From positions 62,001 to 126,000 of the forward strand of contig NZ_CP039291.1 of the NCBI RefSeq assembly GCF_004798685.1: a DNA stretch of 64,000 nt, given 5' to 3'. Under the pieces are notes generated by a model. That model made no database searches and was not told the origin of the DNA. It saw only the letters and a program-made list of their open reading frames with translations. Each line of letters begins with the position of its first letter. The stretch's first letter is position 1. Source of the stretch: Cellulomonas shaoxiangyii (GTDB taxonomy: Bacteria > Actinomycetota > Actinomycetes > Actinomycetales > Cellulomonadaceae). Below are positions 7,938 to 15,748 of the stretch, piece by piece. A program made the position numbers and the translations under genes.

Positions 7938-9023
7938 TCAGAGCGGCGTCCGCCAGCGCGCGACCGCTCCGCCCAGCCAGTCGAGCGGCCGCCCGGCCCG
8001 CCGGTCGTCCCACACGCGGAACGCCACGCCGCCGAGCTGCGCGATCGCGTCGAGCACCGTGCGCCCGTCCCACCCGCGCACGTCGGCACCGTAGGTGCGG
8101 CAGAACGCGAGGTACTCGTCGGCGGGCAGCTCGCCGGCGTCGGCGCGGCGGGCGGCGCTCGACAGGTCGTACTCGAGCGGGGCGCGCGCGGCGAAGTCGA
8201 GGTCGATGAGCACGGGGCCGGCCGCACCGGCGAGCACGTTGGCGGGCGACACGTCCCCGTGCACGACGCCGACGCCGAGCGGCGAGCGCAGGCCGGCGAG
8301 GGCGTCGAGGAGCGCGGAGCGGGCGTCGAGCAGGACGCCCGCCGCCGCGTCGGGCAGCCCGGGCGCGATCGCGACGACGCGCCGCAGCGGCTCCCACGCG
8401 GGCACGTCGGCGTCGGCGTGCTCGGCGTGGAACGCGCGCAGCAGCGCGCCCGTGCCGGCCCAGCCGACCGGGGCCGCCGCGGCGAGCCACGGCGAGGCGA
8501 CGACGACGCCGTACGACGTCACGACCGGGGGCGCGACCGGCAGCAGGGCCGTCGCGGAACCGGCCAGCGCGGTGGCCAGCCGCGCGAGGTGGTCCGGGTC
8601 GGTGCCCGGCGGGTACACCTTCACGGCGAGGTCGTCGCAGCGCAGCACCACGGTGGTCAGGGCGCTGACGACGGCGGCGCGCGGCACCGCGAACGGCAGC
8701 GCGAGCCGGGCCTCGTCCAGCGCGAGCAGCGCGTCGGGTGCACCCCACGTCCCCGCCGGCAGCGGCAGCGGCTCGACGGGCGCGCCGGACCGGGGCGACG
8801 TCGTCGGGGCGGCGAGGGCCGCGGCGGCAGGCAGGTCGCCGGAGAGCACCAGGTCCTCGAGCGGCAGCTCGTCGAGCGCCGGGCCCTCGAGCGCCGGGCC
8901 CTCGAGCGCCGGGCCGTCGGCGGGGGACGGCGAAACGTCCGCGGGCCGTGCCGCCACGGGCGCGGCGAGGGCGGCGGGGACGCCGGACGGGCGGGGTGCT
9001 GCGGGCTCGGCGGTGAGCGTCAT
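7938..9023 (-). CDS. APH-fold phosphotransferase family protein
   Basis: 361 residues. Residues 1-90 are a low-complexity Ala/Pro stretch. The C-terminal two-thirds carries the aminoglycoside phosphotransferase/choline-kinase core: VVHGDVSPANVL (catalytic loop with Asp and Asn), then VLIDLDFAARAPLEYDL (metal-binding Asp). The N-lobe lysine is probably in LAVKVYP. Such proteins phosphorylate small alcohols or antibiotics; the substrate is not predictable. The N-terminal extension contains a threefold ALEGP repeat encoded by a 15-bp tandem repeat. Confidence 0.75.
   Translation of the reverse strand: MTLTAEPAAPRPSGVPAALAAPVAARPADVSPSPADGPALEGPALEGPALDELPLEDLVLSGDLPAAAALAAPTTSPRSGAPVEPLPLPAGTWGAPDALLALDEARLALPFAVPRAAVVSALTTVVLRCDDLAVKVYPPGTDPDHLARLATALAGSATALLPVAPPVVTSYGVVVASPWLAAAAPVGWAGTGALLRAFHAEHADADVPAWEPLRRVVAIAPGLPDAAAGVLLDARSALLDALAGLRSPLGVGVVHGDVSPANVLAGAAGPVLIDLDFAARAPLEYDLSSAARRADAGELPADEYLAFCRTYGADVRGWDGRTVLDAIAQLGGVAFRVWDDRRAGRPLDWLGGAVARWRTPL
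8872..8916. repeat. 15-bp tandem repeat, three copies, inside the APH-fold gene
   Basis: The unit TCGAGCGCCGGGCCC repeats three times (8872, 8887 and 8902, the last with one change). It encodes PALEG on the minus strand in the low-complexity N-terminal extension. Its multiple-of-three length keeps the frame, so copy number could vary without inactivating the gene. Confidence 0.85.
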
Positions 9024-9164
9024 GGCGTCTCCCGGTCAGGTGCGGACGGTGCCACCACACGACGTCGGTGCACGCGCACGACCGGGTTGGGACCAGGACT
9101 GTAACCCCCCGCCACCCCCCACGGCAGTCACCCCCCAGGAGGACGGCGCCGGTGCCCGGCGAAC

Positions 9165-9210
9165 GCAACCTGGTGTCCGCGCGTGGGCGCGAAACGGCAC
9201 ACCAGGTTGC
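9165..9210. promoter_or_regulatory. perfect 12-bp inverted repeat upstream of LMW-PTP
   Basis: GCAACCTGGTGT (9165-9176) and its exact complement ACACCAGGTTGC (9199-9210) are separated by 22 bases in the 230-bp gap between divergent genes. The right arm is preceded by CGAAACGG. It could be an operator pair or an RNA hairpin in the leader of the phosphatase gene (start 9254). No regulator is identified. Confidence 0.5.
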
Positions 9211-9253
9211 CCTCGGCGGGGAGCTCCCGTGGGGCGTCGGGGAGGATGGGGGC

Positions 9254-9784
9254 GTGGAGACCACCTACCGCGTCATGACCGTGTGCACGGGCAACATCTG
9301 CCGCTCGCCGATGGCGGAGGTCGTGCTGCGCGCGAAGCTCGAGGAGGCGGGGCTCGGCGACGTCGTCGAGGTCGACTCGACCGGCATCAGCGACGAGGAG
9401 CACGGCAACCCCGTCGACCGCCGCGCGCGGACCGTGCTGCGTGCGCACGGCTACCCGACGGGCGACGGCCACCGCGCCCGGCAGGTCCGCCCGGCCGACC
9501 TGCTCGCCCGCGACCTGCTGCTGCCGATGACCGCCGCGCACGCCCGCGCGCTGCGTCGCCTCGCGGGCGACGACCCGGCCGTCACCGACCGCATCCGCAT
9601 GCTGCGCACGTTCGACCCCGCGGCACCCGCCGACCCCGGCCAGCACGAGGACGTGCTCGACGTCGACGACCCCTGGTACGGGCCGGACGCGGCGTTCGAG
9701 CGGACGCTCGCGGAGATCGAGGCCGCCGCGGACGGCATCGTCGAGCACGTCCGCGCGGGCCTGACCGCCCGCGGGCACTCCTGA
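9254..9784 (+). CDS. low-molecular-weight protein-tyrosine phosphatase
   Basis: 176 residues from GTG 9254. The N-terminal P-loop VCTGNICRSPMAE has Cys11 nucleophile and Arg17, the LMW-PTP arrangement, and the C-terminal DVDDPWYGPD provides the general-acid Asp. These are cytosolic enzymes that dephosphorylate tyrosine kinases or exopolysaccharide regulators, and related ones act in arsenate reduction; the role here is unknown. The aminotransferase gene begins 19 bp after the stop, so cotranscription is likely. Confidence 0.9.
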   Translation: METTYRVMTVCTGNICRSPMAEVVLRAKLEEAGLGDVVEVDSTGISDEEHGNPVDRRARTVLRAHGYPTGDGHRARQVRPADLLARDLLLPMTAAHARALRRLAGDDPAVTDRIRMLRTFDPAAPADPGQHEDVLDVDDPWYGPDAAFERTLAEIEAAADGIVEHVRAGLTARGHS

Positions 9785-9803
9785 CGCGCGGGAGGATGGC
9801 GCC

Positions 9804-10979
9804 ATGAAGGTCGCCCGCCGCGCGCACGTGCCGCCGTTCGCCGTCATGGAGATCCTCGCCGCCGCGAACGCGCGCCGCGCCGCGGGCGAGCACGTGCTCA
9901 ACCTGTGCGCGGGGGAGCCGTCCACGGGGGCGTCGGACGTGGTCCGGCAGCGCGCGATCGACCTGCTCACCACGGGCGACCTCGGGTACACCGAGTCGCT
10001 CGGCGCGCCGGGCCTGCGTGCGGCGATCGCCGCGCACTACGGCGCGACCTACGGCGTGGACGTCGACCCGGGGCGCGTGGCGGTCGCGACCGGCTCGTCC
10101 GGCGGGTTCATGCTCGCGTTCCTCGCCGCGTTCGACGTGGGCGACCGCGTCGCGCTGGCCCGCCCCGGGTACCCGGCGTACGCCAACATCCTCGCCGCGC
10201 TGGGCATCGAGGTCGTCGACCTGCCGTGCGGTCCGGAGCAGCGGTACCAGCCGACGGTCGCGCAGCTCGAGGCGCTGGACCGGCCCGTCGACGGCCTCGT
10301 GATCGCCAGCCCCGCGAACCCGACCGGCACGATGATCGAGCCGGCCGAGCTGGCCGCGCTCGCGGCCTGGTGCGCGGAGCACGGCGTGCGACTGATCAGC
10401 GACGAGATCTACCACGGCATCACGTACCCGGACGCGTCCGGCGGCACGCCCGAGACCGCGACCGCGGCGCAGTACCTCGACGCGGGCGCGGTCGTCGTGA
10501 ACTCGTTCTCCAAGTACTGGGCGATGACGGGCTGGCGCCTCGGCTGGCTCGTCCTGCCCGACGACCTCGTGGCCCCCGTCGACGCCCTCGCCGGCAACGT
10601 CGCGCTGTGCCCGCCGGCCCTCGCGCAGCACGCGGGCGTGGCCGCGTTCAGCGACGCGGGGATGGCGGCGGCGCGCGCCAACGTGGAGCGCTACGCCGTC
10701 AGCCGGCGGCTGCTGCTCGACCGCCTGCCCGACCTCGGCTGGGCCCCCGTCGCACCGGCCGACGGCGCGTTCTACCTGTACGGCGACGTGTCCGCGACGG
10801 GCCTGGACGCGGTCACGTGGTGCGCCCGGGCGCTCGACGAGGCCGGCGTCGCGCTCACGCCCGGCACGGACTTCGACCCCGTGGGCGGGGGCGACTGGGT
10901 GCGGCTGTCGTTCGCGTCGGCGCCCGAGGTGGTCGCGGAGGCGGCGGACCGGATCGTCGACTGGCAGCGAGGGCTCTAG
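9804..10979 (+). CDS. class I/II pyridoxal-phosphate aminotransferase
   Basis: 391 residues, the usual length for AspC-type fold I aminotransferases. NLCAGEPSTGASD near the N-terminus, PANPTGTM (cofactor-binding Asn), SDEIYHGITY (Asp pairing with the pyridine nitrogen, Tyr) and NSFSKYWAMTGWRLG (Schiff-base Lys237) are all intact, and the C-terminal VRLSFA supplies the carboxylate-binding Arg. It probably transaminates an amino acid, but specificity cannot be assigned. The ATG follows GGGAGG at a good distance. Confidence 0.88.
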   Translation: MKVARRAHVPPFAVMEILAAANARRAAGEHVLNLCAGEPSTGASDVVRQRAIDLLTTGDLGYTESLGAPGLRAAIAAHYGATYGVDVDPGRVAVATGSSGGFMLAFLAAFDVGDRVALARPGYPAYANILAALGIEVVDLPCGPEQRYQPTVAQLEALDRPVDGLVIASPANPTGTMIEPAELAALAAWCAEHGVRLISDEIYHGITYPDASGGTPETATAAQYLDAGAVVVNSFSKYWAMTGWRLGWLVLPDDLVAPVDALAGNVALCPPALAQHAGVAAFSDAGMAAARANVERYAVSRRLLLDRLPDLGWAPVAPADGAFYLYGDVSATGLDAVTWCARALDEAGVALTPGTDFDPVGGGDWVRLSFASAPEVVAEAADRIVDWQRGL

Positions 10980-11007
10980 CCGCCTGCCCGCGCCGTGCTG
11001 GTGGCGG

Positions 11008-11535
11008 TCAGGTCGCCGGCCGCACCTGGAAGCAGTCCGGGAATCGGGTGGTGGCGAGCACCCAGCCGTCCCGCCCGCCGAGGGCCGACGGCCCGAGCAT
11101 CGAGACCCGACGCACCTCCCAGCACTGCGGGTCGCGGGTCAGCACGTGCTCGCCGTGGCGCGACGCCACCGGGCGCCAGCCCGCACGCCCCGCGAGCGTG
11201 AGCTGGGCGACCTCGTCGGCCCGGCTCACGGGGCCGAGCAGGCGCTCCTGCGCCGCGAGGTCCCTGGGTTCACGCGTCCCGAAGCGTTGCTGGGCTGCCT
11301 GGCGGGAGATGCCCAGCGCCTCGCCGACGTGCGCCCAGCTGGCACCACCGGCCCGCGCCGCCGTGACGGCATCGCGCTGCAGGCGCTCGGCGACCACGGC
11401 GATGTCGCGCAGCCGCACCGCCGCGCGCAGGTGAGCGTCCGCCGAGGTGGCATCCCCGTCCGCACGGGCGCTGAGCCGGCTGTCGGGCTGGGCCGCCAAC
11501 CGGGCCAGCGCCACCTCGACCTCGTCCGGGGTCAC
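11008..11535 (-). CDS. small helix-turn-helix protein
   Basis: 175 residues from GTG 11535, which overlaps the stop of the upstream membrane-protein gene by 4 bases. Residues about 35-85 contain WAHVGEALGISRQAAQQRFG, a helix-turn-helix type widespread in actinobacteria, following a long helix. The C-terminal half (WRPVASRHGEHVLTRD, GGRDGWVLATTRFPDCFQV) has no recognised domain and may sense or bind something. It probably binds DNA; the perfect inverted repeat upstream of the operon is a plausible autoregulatory target. Confidence 0.6.
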   Translation of the reverse strand: MTPDEVEVALARLAAQPDSRLSARADGDATSADAHLRAAVRLRDIAVVAERLQRDAVTAARAGGASWAHVGEALGISRQAAQQRFGTREPRDLAAQERLLGPVSRADEVAQLTLAGRAGWRPVASRHGEHVLTRDPQCWEVRRVSMLGPSALGGRDGWVLATTRFPDCFQVRPAT

Positions 11536-11783
11536 CGGGTGGTGTCGTTCCCCGGACGCCACGACATGCCCTGGGCGGCGTGCAGCTCGGCGGCGCGCCG
11601 CTCGGCGGAGACCGTGAGGATCCACGAGACCGCGGCGCCGACGGCCGCACCGCCGGCCGTGACCAGGACGAGACCTGCGATGCTGCCCCCCACGACGAGC
11701 GTGACGAGAGCCAGTGCGCCCGCCACCACGACGGCAGCACGGACGGCACGGCGGACGGCGAGGAGGTGGCGCTCGGGACTCAT
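11532..11783 (-). CDS. small two-helix membrane protein
   Basis: 83 residues starting MSPERHLLAVRRAVRAAVV, with two adjacent hydrophobic segments (residues about 13-35 and 37-58) and a soluble tail ending in WRPGNDTTR. The start at 11783 was chosen over the longer frame because the longer one runs back through the inverted repeat. It is translationally coupled to the HTH gene by a GTGA overlap, which suggests the two work together, for example as a membrane partner controlling a regulator. No family is recognised. Confidence 0.6.
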   Translation of the reverse strand: MSPERHLLAVRRAVRAAVVVAGALALVTLVVGGSIAGLVLVTAGGAAVGAAVSWILTVSAERRAAELHAAQGMSWRPGNDTTR

Positions 11784-11807
11784 GGCTCGAGCATCGGTGC
11801 ACCGGCC

Positions 11808-11836
11808 CCCACTGTCAAGCACAGGTTGACAGTGGG
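11808..11836. promoter_or_regulatory. perfect 11-bp inverted repeat (operator candidate)
   Basis: CCCACTGTCAA (11808-11818) and TTGACAGTGGG (11826-11836) flank 7 bases. The minus-strand copy of TTGACA is well placed as a -35 box for the small membrane protein/HTH operon, whose start lies 25 bp further on. Binding by the operon's HTH protein is inferred. Confidence 0.6.
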
Positions 11837-11852
11837 TCGGAGGAGGGGGCAC

Positions 11853-12215
11853 CTACGCGCCGGTGACGCCCGGGCCCTCGGCGACCTGGTGGACCGACAC
11901 GGTGGCGCCGGCCGCGACGCCCCCCGTGACGCAGGCGAGCACGCGTTCGACGTCGGACCGCCGGGCGTCGGCGGCCAGGACGAAGGCGGCGCGGGACGAC
12001 GGCATGTCGGCCGACATGTACCAGTCGGCCACGGCGACGTCCGACCCGCAGTCGCTCGCCCCGCTGACGTCGCCCGCCACGTACACGGCCCACGGCCCCT
12101 CGGCGGGGATGGCCACCGCCGGCCGCCGGACGACCATCGCAAGGGCTGCGAGCACCGTCGACGCGAGCATCGCCGCCACGACGACGACGGCGACGAGCCG
12201 CGTGCGTGCGCGCAT
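11853..12215 (-). CDS. hypothetical protein with N-terminal membrane anchor
   Basis: 120 residues. RARTRLVAVVVVAAMLASTVLA is a single hydrophobic segment that acts as a signal anchor or uncleaved signal. The remainder (WAVYVAGDVSGASDCGSDVAVADWYMSADM, then FVLAADARRSDVERVLACV) is a small extracytoplasmic domain with two cysteines that could form a disulfide. AGGAG lies at a good distance before ATG 12215. I do not recognise the family. Confidence 0.6.
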   Translation of the reverse strand: MRARTRLVAVVVVAAMLASTVLAALAMVVRRPAVAIPAEGPWAVYVAGDVSGASDCGSDVAVADWYMSADMPSSRAAFVLAADARRSDVERVLACVTGGVAAGATVSVHQVAEGPGVTGA

Positions 12216-12338
12216 GGTCGCTCCTCCCGCTTCGGACGGTCCGACCCTATCCACGCCCGCGCGCCCGTCCCGCTGCCCCCGCCACACCCCTGCCCGGCGT
12301 GGCGTAGGTTCGGCGGCAGCCGACCGAAGGAGCCCGCC

Positions 12339-12725
12339 ATGCAGTGCCCCGTGGACCAGGCCCAGCTCGTGATGACCGAGCGCCAGGGCGTCGAGATCGA
12401 CTACTGCCCCGTGTGCCGCGGCATCTGGCTGGACCGCGGCGAGCTCGACAAGATCCTCGACCGCGCCGCGGGACCGGTCGCGCCCGCCGCCGTCGACCCG
12501 CGCGCCGTCCCGGGCGTGCAGACGCCCGGCCCGCCGCCCGGCTACGACGACCGCCGCTACGACGGCGGCCGCCCCGACCGCGGCTACGAGCGCGAGTACG
12601 GGCGCGGCTACGACGACGACCGCCGCGACCCGCGCCGGGCCGCCCCCGGCTACGGCACCCCCGGCTACGACCCGCGCCGCAAGAAGAAGAAGGAGTCCTG
12701 GCTCGAGGACCTGTTCGACTTCTGA
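12339..12725 (+). CDS. TFIIB-type zinc-ribbon protein
   Basis: 128 residues. The N-terminus MQCPVDQAQL...IDYCPVCRGIWLDRGELDKI is the zf-TFIIB (DUF1407-like) zinc ribbon, with Cys3, a CPVC pair, and the GIWLDRGEL signature. A Tyr/Arg/Asp/Gly-rich disordered tail with repeated GYD and RRDPRR units follows and ends in a Lys-rich stretch and WLEDLFDF. The role of the family is unknown; the charged tail suggests nucleic-acid or protein contact. Confidence 0.8.
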   Translation: MQCPVDQAQLVMTERQGVEIDYCPVCRGIWLDRGELDKILDRAAGPVAPAAVDPRAVPGVQTPGPPPGYDDRRYDGGRPDRGYEREYGRGYDDDRRDPRRAAPGYGTPGYDPRRKKKKESWLEDLFDF

Positions 12726-12767
12726 CGCGCAACGTCCTCGTGACCTCGCCCCCGTAGCCTCGCCGGC

Positions 12768-13913
12768 ATGGACGTGGCGGTGCTCGGGGCGACGGGGGAC
12801 GTCGGGCGGCAGGTGTGCACGCAGCTCGTGGAGCGGCAGGTGCTGCCCACGACGTCGCGGCTGCAGCTCGTCGGCCGGCCCGGCGGGTCGTCCGGACGGG
12901 CGGTGCACGGGCTGCGGGCGGACCTCGTCGACGCGTACGACGAGCATGCGCCGGTGCTCGACGTCGCGCTCGACCCGGCGGACGTGGTCGCCGACGTCGT
13001 CGTCGTGGCCGCCGGCCGGACCGTGCCGCCGCGCAGCGACGGCGTCCCGCCGAGCCGGGCCGAGCTGGCCGCCGAGAACGCCGCCGTCTTCCGCGCGTAC
13101 GCGGACGCCCTCGCCGCGCACGGGTCCGGCAGCGAGGTCGTCGTCGTGGTGTCGAACCCGGTGGAGCTCGGCGTCGCGGTGATGGCCGAGCGGCTGGGCC
13201 GGCACCGCGTGATCGGCATGGGCGCCTGGCTGGACACGCTGCGGTTCCGGCGGGAGATCGCGGTGCAGCTGGGCGTGCGGCGGCACCGGGTGGGCGGTTT
13301 CGTCGGCGGGCAGCACGGCGACGACGCGGTGCCGCTGTGGTCGACCGTGCGGATCAGCGGGCTCGACGTGGCCGAGCGGCAGCGGGCGGTCGCGCGGCTG
13401 CGGGGCGGGCGGACGCTCGCGACGTTCCCCGCCGAGGTCGCGCGCGCCAAGCAGGACCTGCTCGCGGTCGCCGCGACCGACATCGCCGCCGCGTTCGCCC
13501 TCATCGACACCTGGCCGCCGGACCTGCGGGCGCTCGCCCGCCCGTGGATGACGCACCAGTCCGGCGCGAAGACGGCGACCGGAACGGCGTCGGCGACCAT
13601 CGACCTGCTGGAGACGATCCTCGACGGGCGCGACATCGTCGTCGCAGGTCAGGTGGCCCTGGAGGGCGAGGCGACGGTCGGCGGGTCCCCGGTGCACGGG
13701 GTGCTCGGCGTGCCCGTCGTCCTGGGCCCGGAGGGGTGGACCCGCGTGCTGCTCGACCCCCTCCCGGCCGACGAGGACGCGCGCCTGGCCGTGGCCGCCG
13801 CGACGATCGCCGCGGGCAGCGCGCCGTGGACGACCGCGGGAGCGGCCGCGCCCGCCGCCGCCCCCACCCCCGACCCTCCCGCGACGGCCGCCGCACCGGA
13901 GGTGCACCGATGA
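12768..13913 (+). CDS. lactate/malate dehydrogenase-family protein
   Basis: 381 residues. The Rossmann fingerprint GATGDVG (residues 7-13), VSNPVEL, the substrate-site segment WLDTLRFRREI (catalytic Asp and substrate-binding Arg) and GGQHGDDAVPLWS (catalytic His) follow the order seen in LDH/MDH. The mobile-loop region (GRTVPPRSDGVPPSR) is longer and differs from classical enzymes, and an Ala/Pro-rich tail replaces a normal C-terminus, so the true 2-oxoacid substrate is open. The last codons overlap the ACT-domain gene (ATGA at 13910), implying coupled translation and perhaps a physical regulatory pairing. Confidence 0.7.
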   Translation: MDVAVLGATGDVGRQVCTQLVERQVLPTTSRLQLVGRPGGSSGRAVHGLRADLVDAYDEHAPVLDVALDPADVVADVVVVAAGRTVPPRSDGVPPSRAELAAENAAVFRAYADALAAHGSGSEVVVVVSNPVELGVAVMAERLGRHRVIGMGAWLDTLRFRREIAVQLGVRRHRVGGFVGGQHGDDAVPLWSTVRISGLDVAERQRAVARLRGGRTLATFPAEVARAKQDLLAVAATDIAAAFALIDTWPPDLRALARPWMTHQSGAKTATGTASATIDLLETILDGRDIVVAGQVALEGEATVGGSPVHGVLGVPVVLGPEGWTRVLLDPLPADEDARLAVAAATIAAGSAPWTTAGAAAPAAAPTPDPPATAAAPEVHR

Positions 13914-14389
13914 CCGCGCCCACGCCCACCGACGACGACACCCGCTGGGTCGGCTGGGTCCGGGCCGAGCACCGCACCGGTGCGATCTCCGCGCTCGCGG
14001 GCGTGTTCTCCACGCGCGGCGTCAACGTCGACTCGATGTCGACGGGCGACCTGCGGGACGACGCCGGGCTCGTCGTCGTGACGTTCCGCGCGGGCGAGCG
14101 CCGCGCGCGCCTGCTGGCCCGCACGCTCGAGCGGCTGCCGCAGGTGCGGTCGGTGCAGGTCCGCCGCGCCGATGACCTGGGCGTGCGCGCCGCCGCGGTG
14201 GTCCACCTGCCGGCGGGCGTGGCGTTCCGCCCGCCGCCGCACGCGGCCGTGCGCTGGTCGGGCGACACCGCCGAGGGTCAGCCCCTGCTCGTCGAGGGCG
14301 CGCTCGCGGACGTCGAGCTGACGGTCGAGGCCGCCCGTGCCGCGGGCGCGACGAGCGACGCGACCGTCATCCAGCCGCCGTACGCCTGA
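13910..14389 (+). CDS. ACT-domain protein
   Basis: 159 residues. The N-terminal half WVGWVRAEHRTGAISALAGVFSTRGVNVDSMSTG has the helix-strand layout of an ACT domain, as in the acetolactate synthase small subunit (IlvN), which binds an amino-acid effector. The C-terminal half has no clear assignment. Its ATG overlaps the dehydrogenase stop, so it is a candidate effector-sensing partner for that enzyme. No acetolactate synthase large subunit gene is nearby, so it is not annotated as ilvN. Confidence 0.65.
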   Translation: MTAPTPTDDDTRWVGWVRAEHRTGAISALAGVFSTRGVNVDSMSTGDLRDDAGLVVVTFRAGERRARLLARTLERLPQVRSVQVRRADDLGVRAAAVVHLPAGVAFRPPPHAAVRWSGDTAEGQPLLVEGALADVELTVEAARAAGATSDATVIQPPYA

Positions 14390-14473
14390 CGTCCAGCCCG
14401 TGCGGCGCCCCGGGACGCGCACGTCGCCGCGTGTCGCGCGGGCGTGTCGCACCGGACGCCGGGCCTTCTCCGC

Positions 14474-14510
14474 GGGCGTACGCCCGGTGTGCGTACGCCT
14501 GTGGGAAGGG
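14474..14510. promoter_or_regulatory. palindromic repeat upstream of the PaaX gene
   Basis: GGGCGTACGCCC (14474-14485) is a perfect palindrome and GCGTACGC is repeated at 14491-14498. They sit within an imperfect hairpin bounded by CCTTCTCC and GGGAAGG in a 229-bp gap. It could end the dehydrogenase-ACT transcript or serve as an operator for the PaaX regulator. There is no U-tract. Confidence 0.35.
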
Positions 14511-14618
14511 GCCCCCGCCCCGCGCCGACACACCACGCGCCGACACGCCGCGTCGGGAACCGACCGCCCGGTGCGCCGCCGCGGACGCGGCCACGTCCAC
14601 CGCGGCTACGTTGACGGC

Positions 14619-15575
14619 GTGGAAGCGCACGACGCCGTGGACGCACCGCGCGCCCAGGCCGGCCCGAACCCGCAGCACCTGCTCGCCACCGTGCTCGGGG
14701 AGTACCTCGACTCGTCCGAGGCGGCGCTGCCGGCCGCGGCGGTCGTCGCGGTGCTGGGCGAGTTCGGCATCACCGCGGGCAGCGCCCGCGCCGCGCTCTC
14801 GCGGGTCGCGCGCCGGGGTCTCGTCGCCGTCCGTGCGGGCACCGGCCGCGCGCCGGTCTACCACCTGACGCCGCAGGCGATCGCGCGCCACCGGTCGACG
14901 ATGCACCGGTTCCTCGCGTTCGGCGCCGTCCCGCGCGCGGGGGACGGCCAGTGGCTCGCGGTGTCGTACTCGCTGCCGGAGCCGCGCCAGTCGCAGCGGC
15001 ACGCGGTGCGCAGGACGCTGGGCGCGCTGGGCCTGGTGCGGCTGTACGACAGCGTGTGGGTCGGCCCGGACCCGGACCCCACCGCCGTGCGCGGTGCGCT
15101 GGCCGGGCTGCTGGACGGCGTCCCGGGGGCGCGGTGGTCGGTGATGTCCGTCCGGTTCGACGACGAGACCGGGCCGCACGGCCCCGCGGCGGCGTACGAC
15201 CTCGCGGGGGTCGCGGCGGCGTACCGGGAGTTCCTGGACGAGCACACGGGCCTGCGGGACCGGGTGCGCGCCGGCCGCGTGGCCACCGCGGACGCGCTGG
15301 TGGCGCGGACGACCGTCATGGACGCGTGGCGGCGCCTCGTGCAGGCCGACCCGGACCTGCCCGCGCACCTCCTGCCGGCGGCGTGGCCGCGCGACGAGGC
15401 GCGGCGGCTGCTGCTCGAGGTGCACGCGGCGCTCGGCCCGGCGGCGCAGGGGCGGCTCGTCGAGGTGGTCGCGCCGTGGTGGCCGGACGCCGGGTCCTGG
15501 GTCACGCACTTCGTGGCGGCGGACGACCCCGCCGAGCCCCCGCGGCGCGGGCGAGGAGCACCCGCCGGCGCCTGA
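14619..15575 (+). CDS. PaaX family transcriptional regulator
   Basis: 318 residues from GTG 14619. The N-terminal winged helix (VVAVLGEFGITAGSARAALSRVARRGLV), the middle WLAVSYSLPEPRQSQRHAVRRTLGALGLVRLYDSVWVGP segment and the C-terminal domain (FLDEHTGL, RLVQADPDLPAHLLPAAWP) are the PaaX architecture. PaaX represses phenylacetate catabolism by sensing phenylacetyl-CoA, but relatives control other pathways, and no paa genes are visible here. The targets may be the upstream dehydrogenase-ACT pair or itself. Confidence 0.8.
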   Translation: MEAHDAVDAPRAQAGPNPQHLLATVLGEYLDSSEAALPAAAVVAVLGEFGITAGSARAALSRVARRGLVAVRAGTGRAPVYHLTPQAIARHRSTMHRFLAFGAVPRAGDGQWLAVSYSLPEPRQSQRHAVRRTLGALGLVRLYDSVWVGPDPDPTAVRGALAGLLDGVPGARWSVMSVRFDDETGPHGPAAAYDLAGVAAAYREFLDEHTGLRDRVRAGRVATADALVARTTVMDAWRRLVQADPDLPAHLLPAAWPRDEARRLLLEVHAALGPAAQGRLVEVVAPWWPDAGSWVTHFVAADDPAEPPRRGRGAPAGA

Positions 15576-15583
15576 CCGGGCCG

Positions 15584-15644
15584 GAAACGATTCGGGTGCC
15601 GTGGATCGCGGAGTCCTCCTGGACATGTCCCACGACTCCCGCGA
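15584..15644. promoter_or_regulatory. leader of the CBM2 hydrolase: LacI-like half-palindrome and hairpin
   Basis: GAAACGATTC (15584-15593) is an 8-of-10 palindrome with the central CG typical of LacI-type operators. Immediately downstream, TCGCGGAGTC (15606-15615) pairs with GACTCCCGCGA (15634-15644) with one bulge. Either could control the secreted hydrolase starting at 15749. No regulator is identified. Confidence 0.35.
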
Positions 15645-15748
15645 CGGTTTGTGTGCAGGAGATCGACCGGTCGCCCCGGCGCCGACGCCCGGGCCGCGCC
15701 GTCGACGGCGCGCCTCGACGGGTGCCCCTCACCACCGGAGGTTGCGAC

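Noticed and set aside
13910-14389. Acetolactate synthase small subunit (ilvN)
   Set aside because: The ACT domain is similar, but no large subunit is nearby and the C-terminal half does not match; annotated only as an ACT-domain protein.
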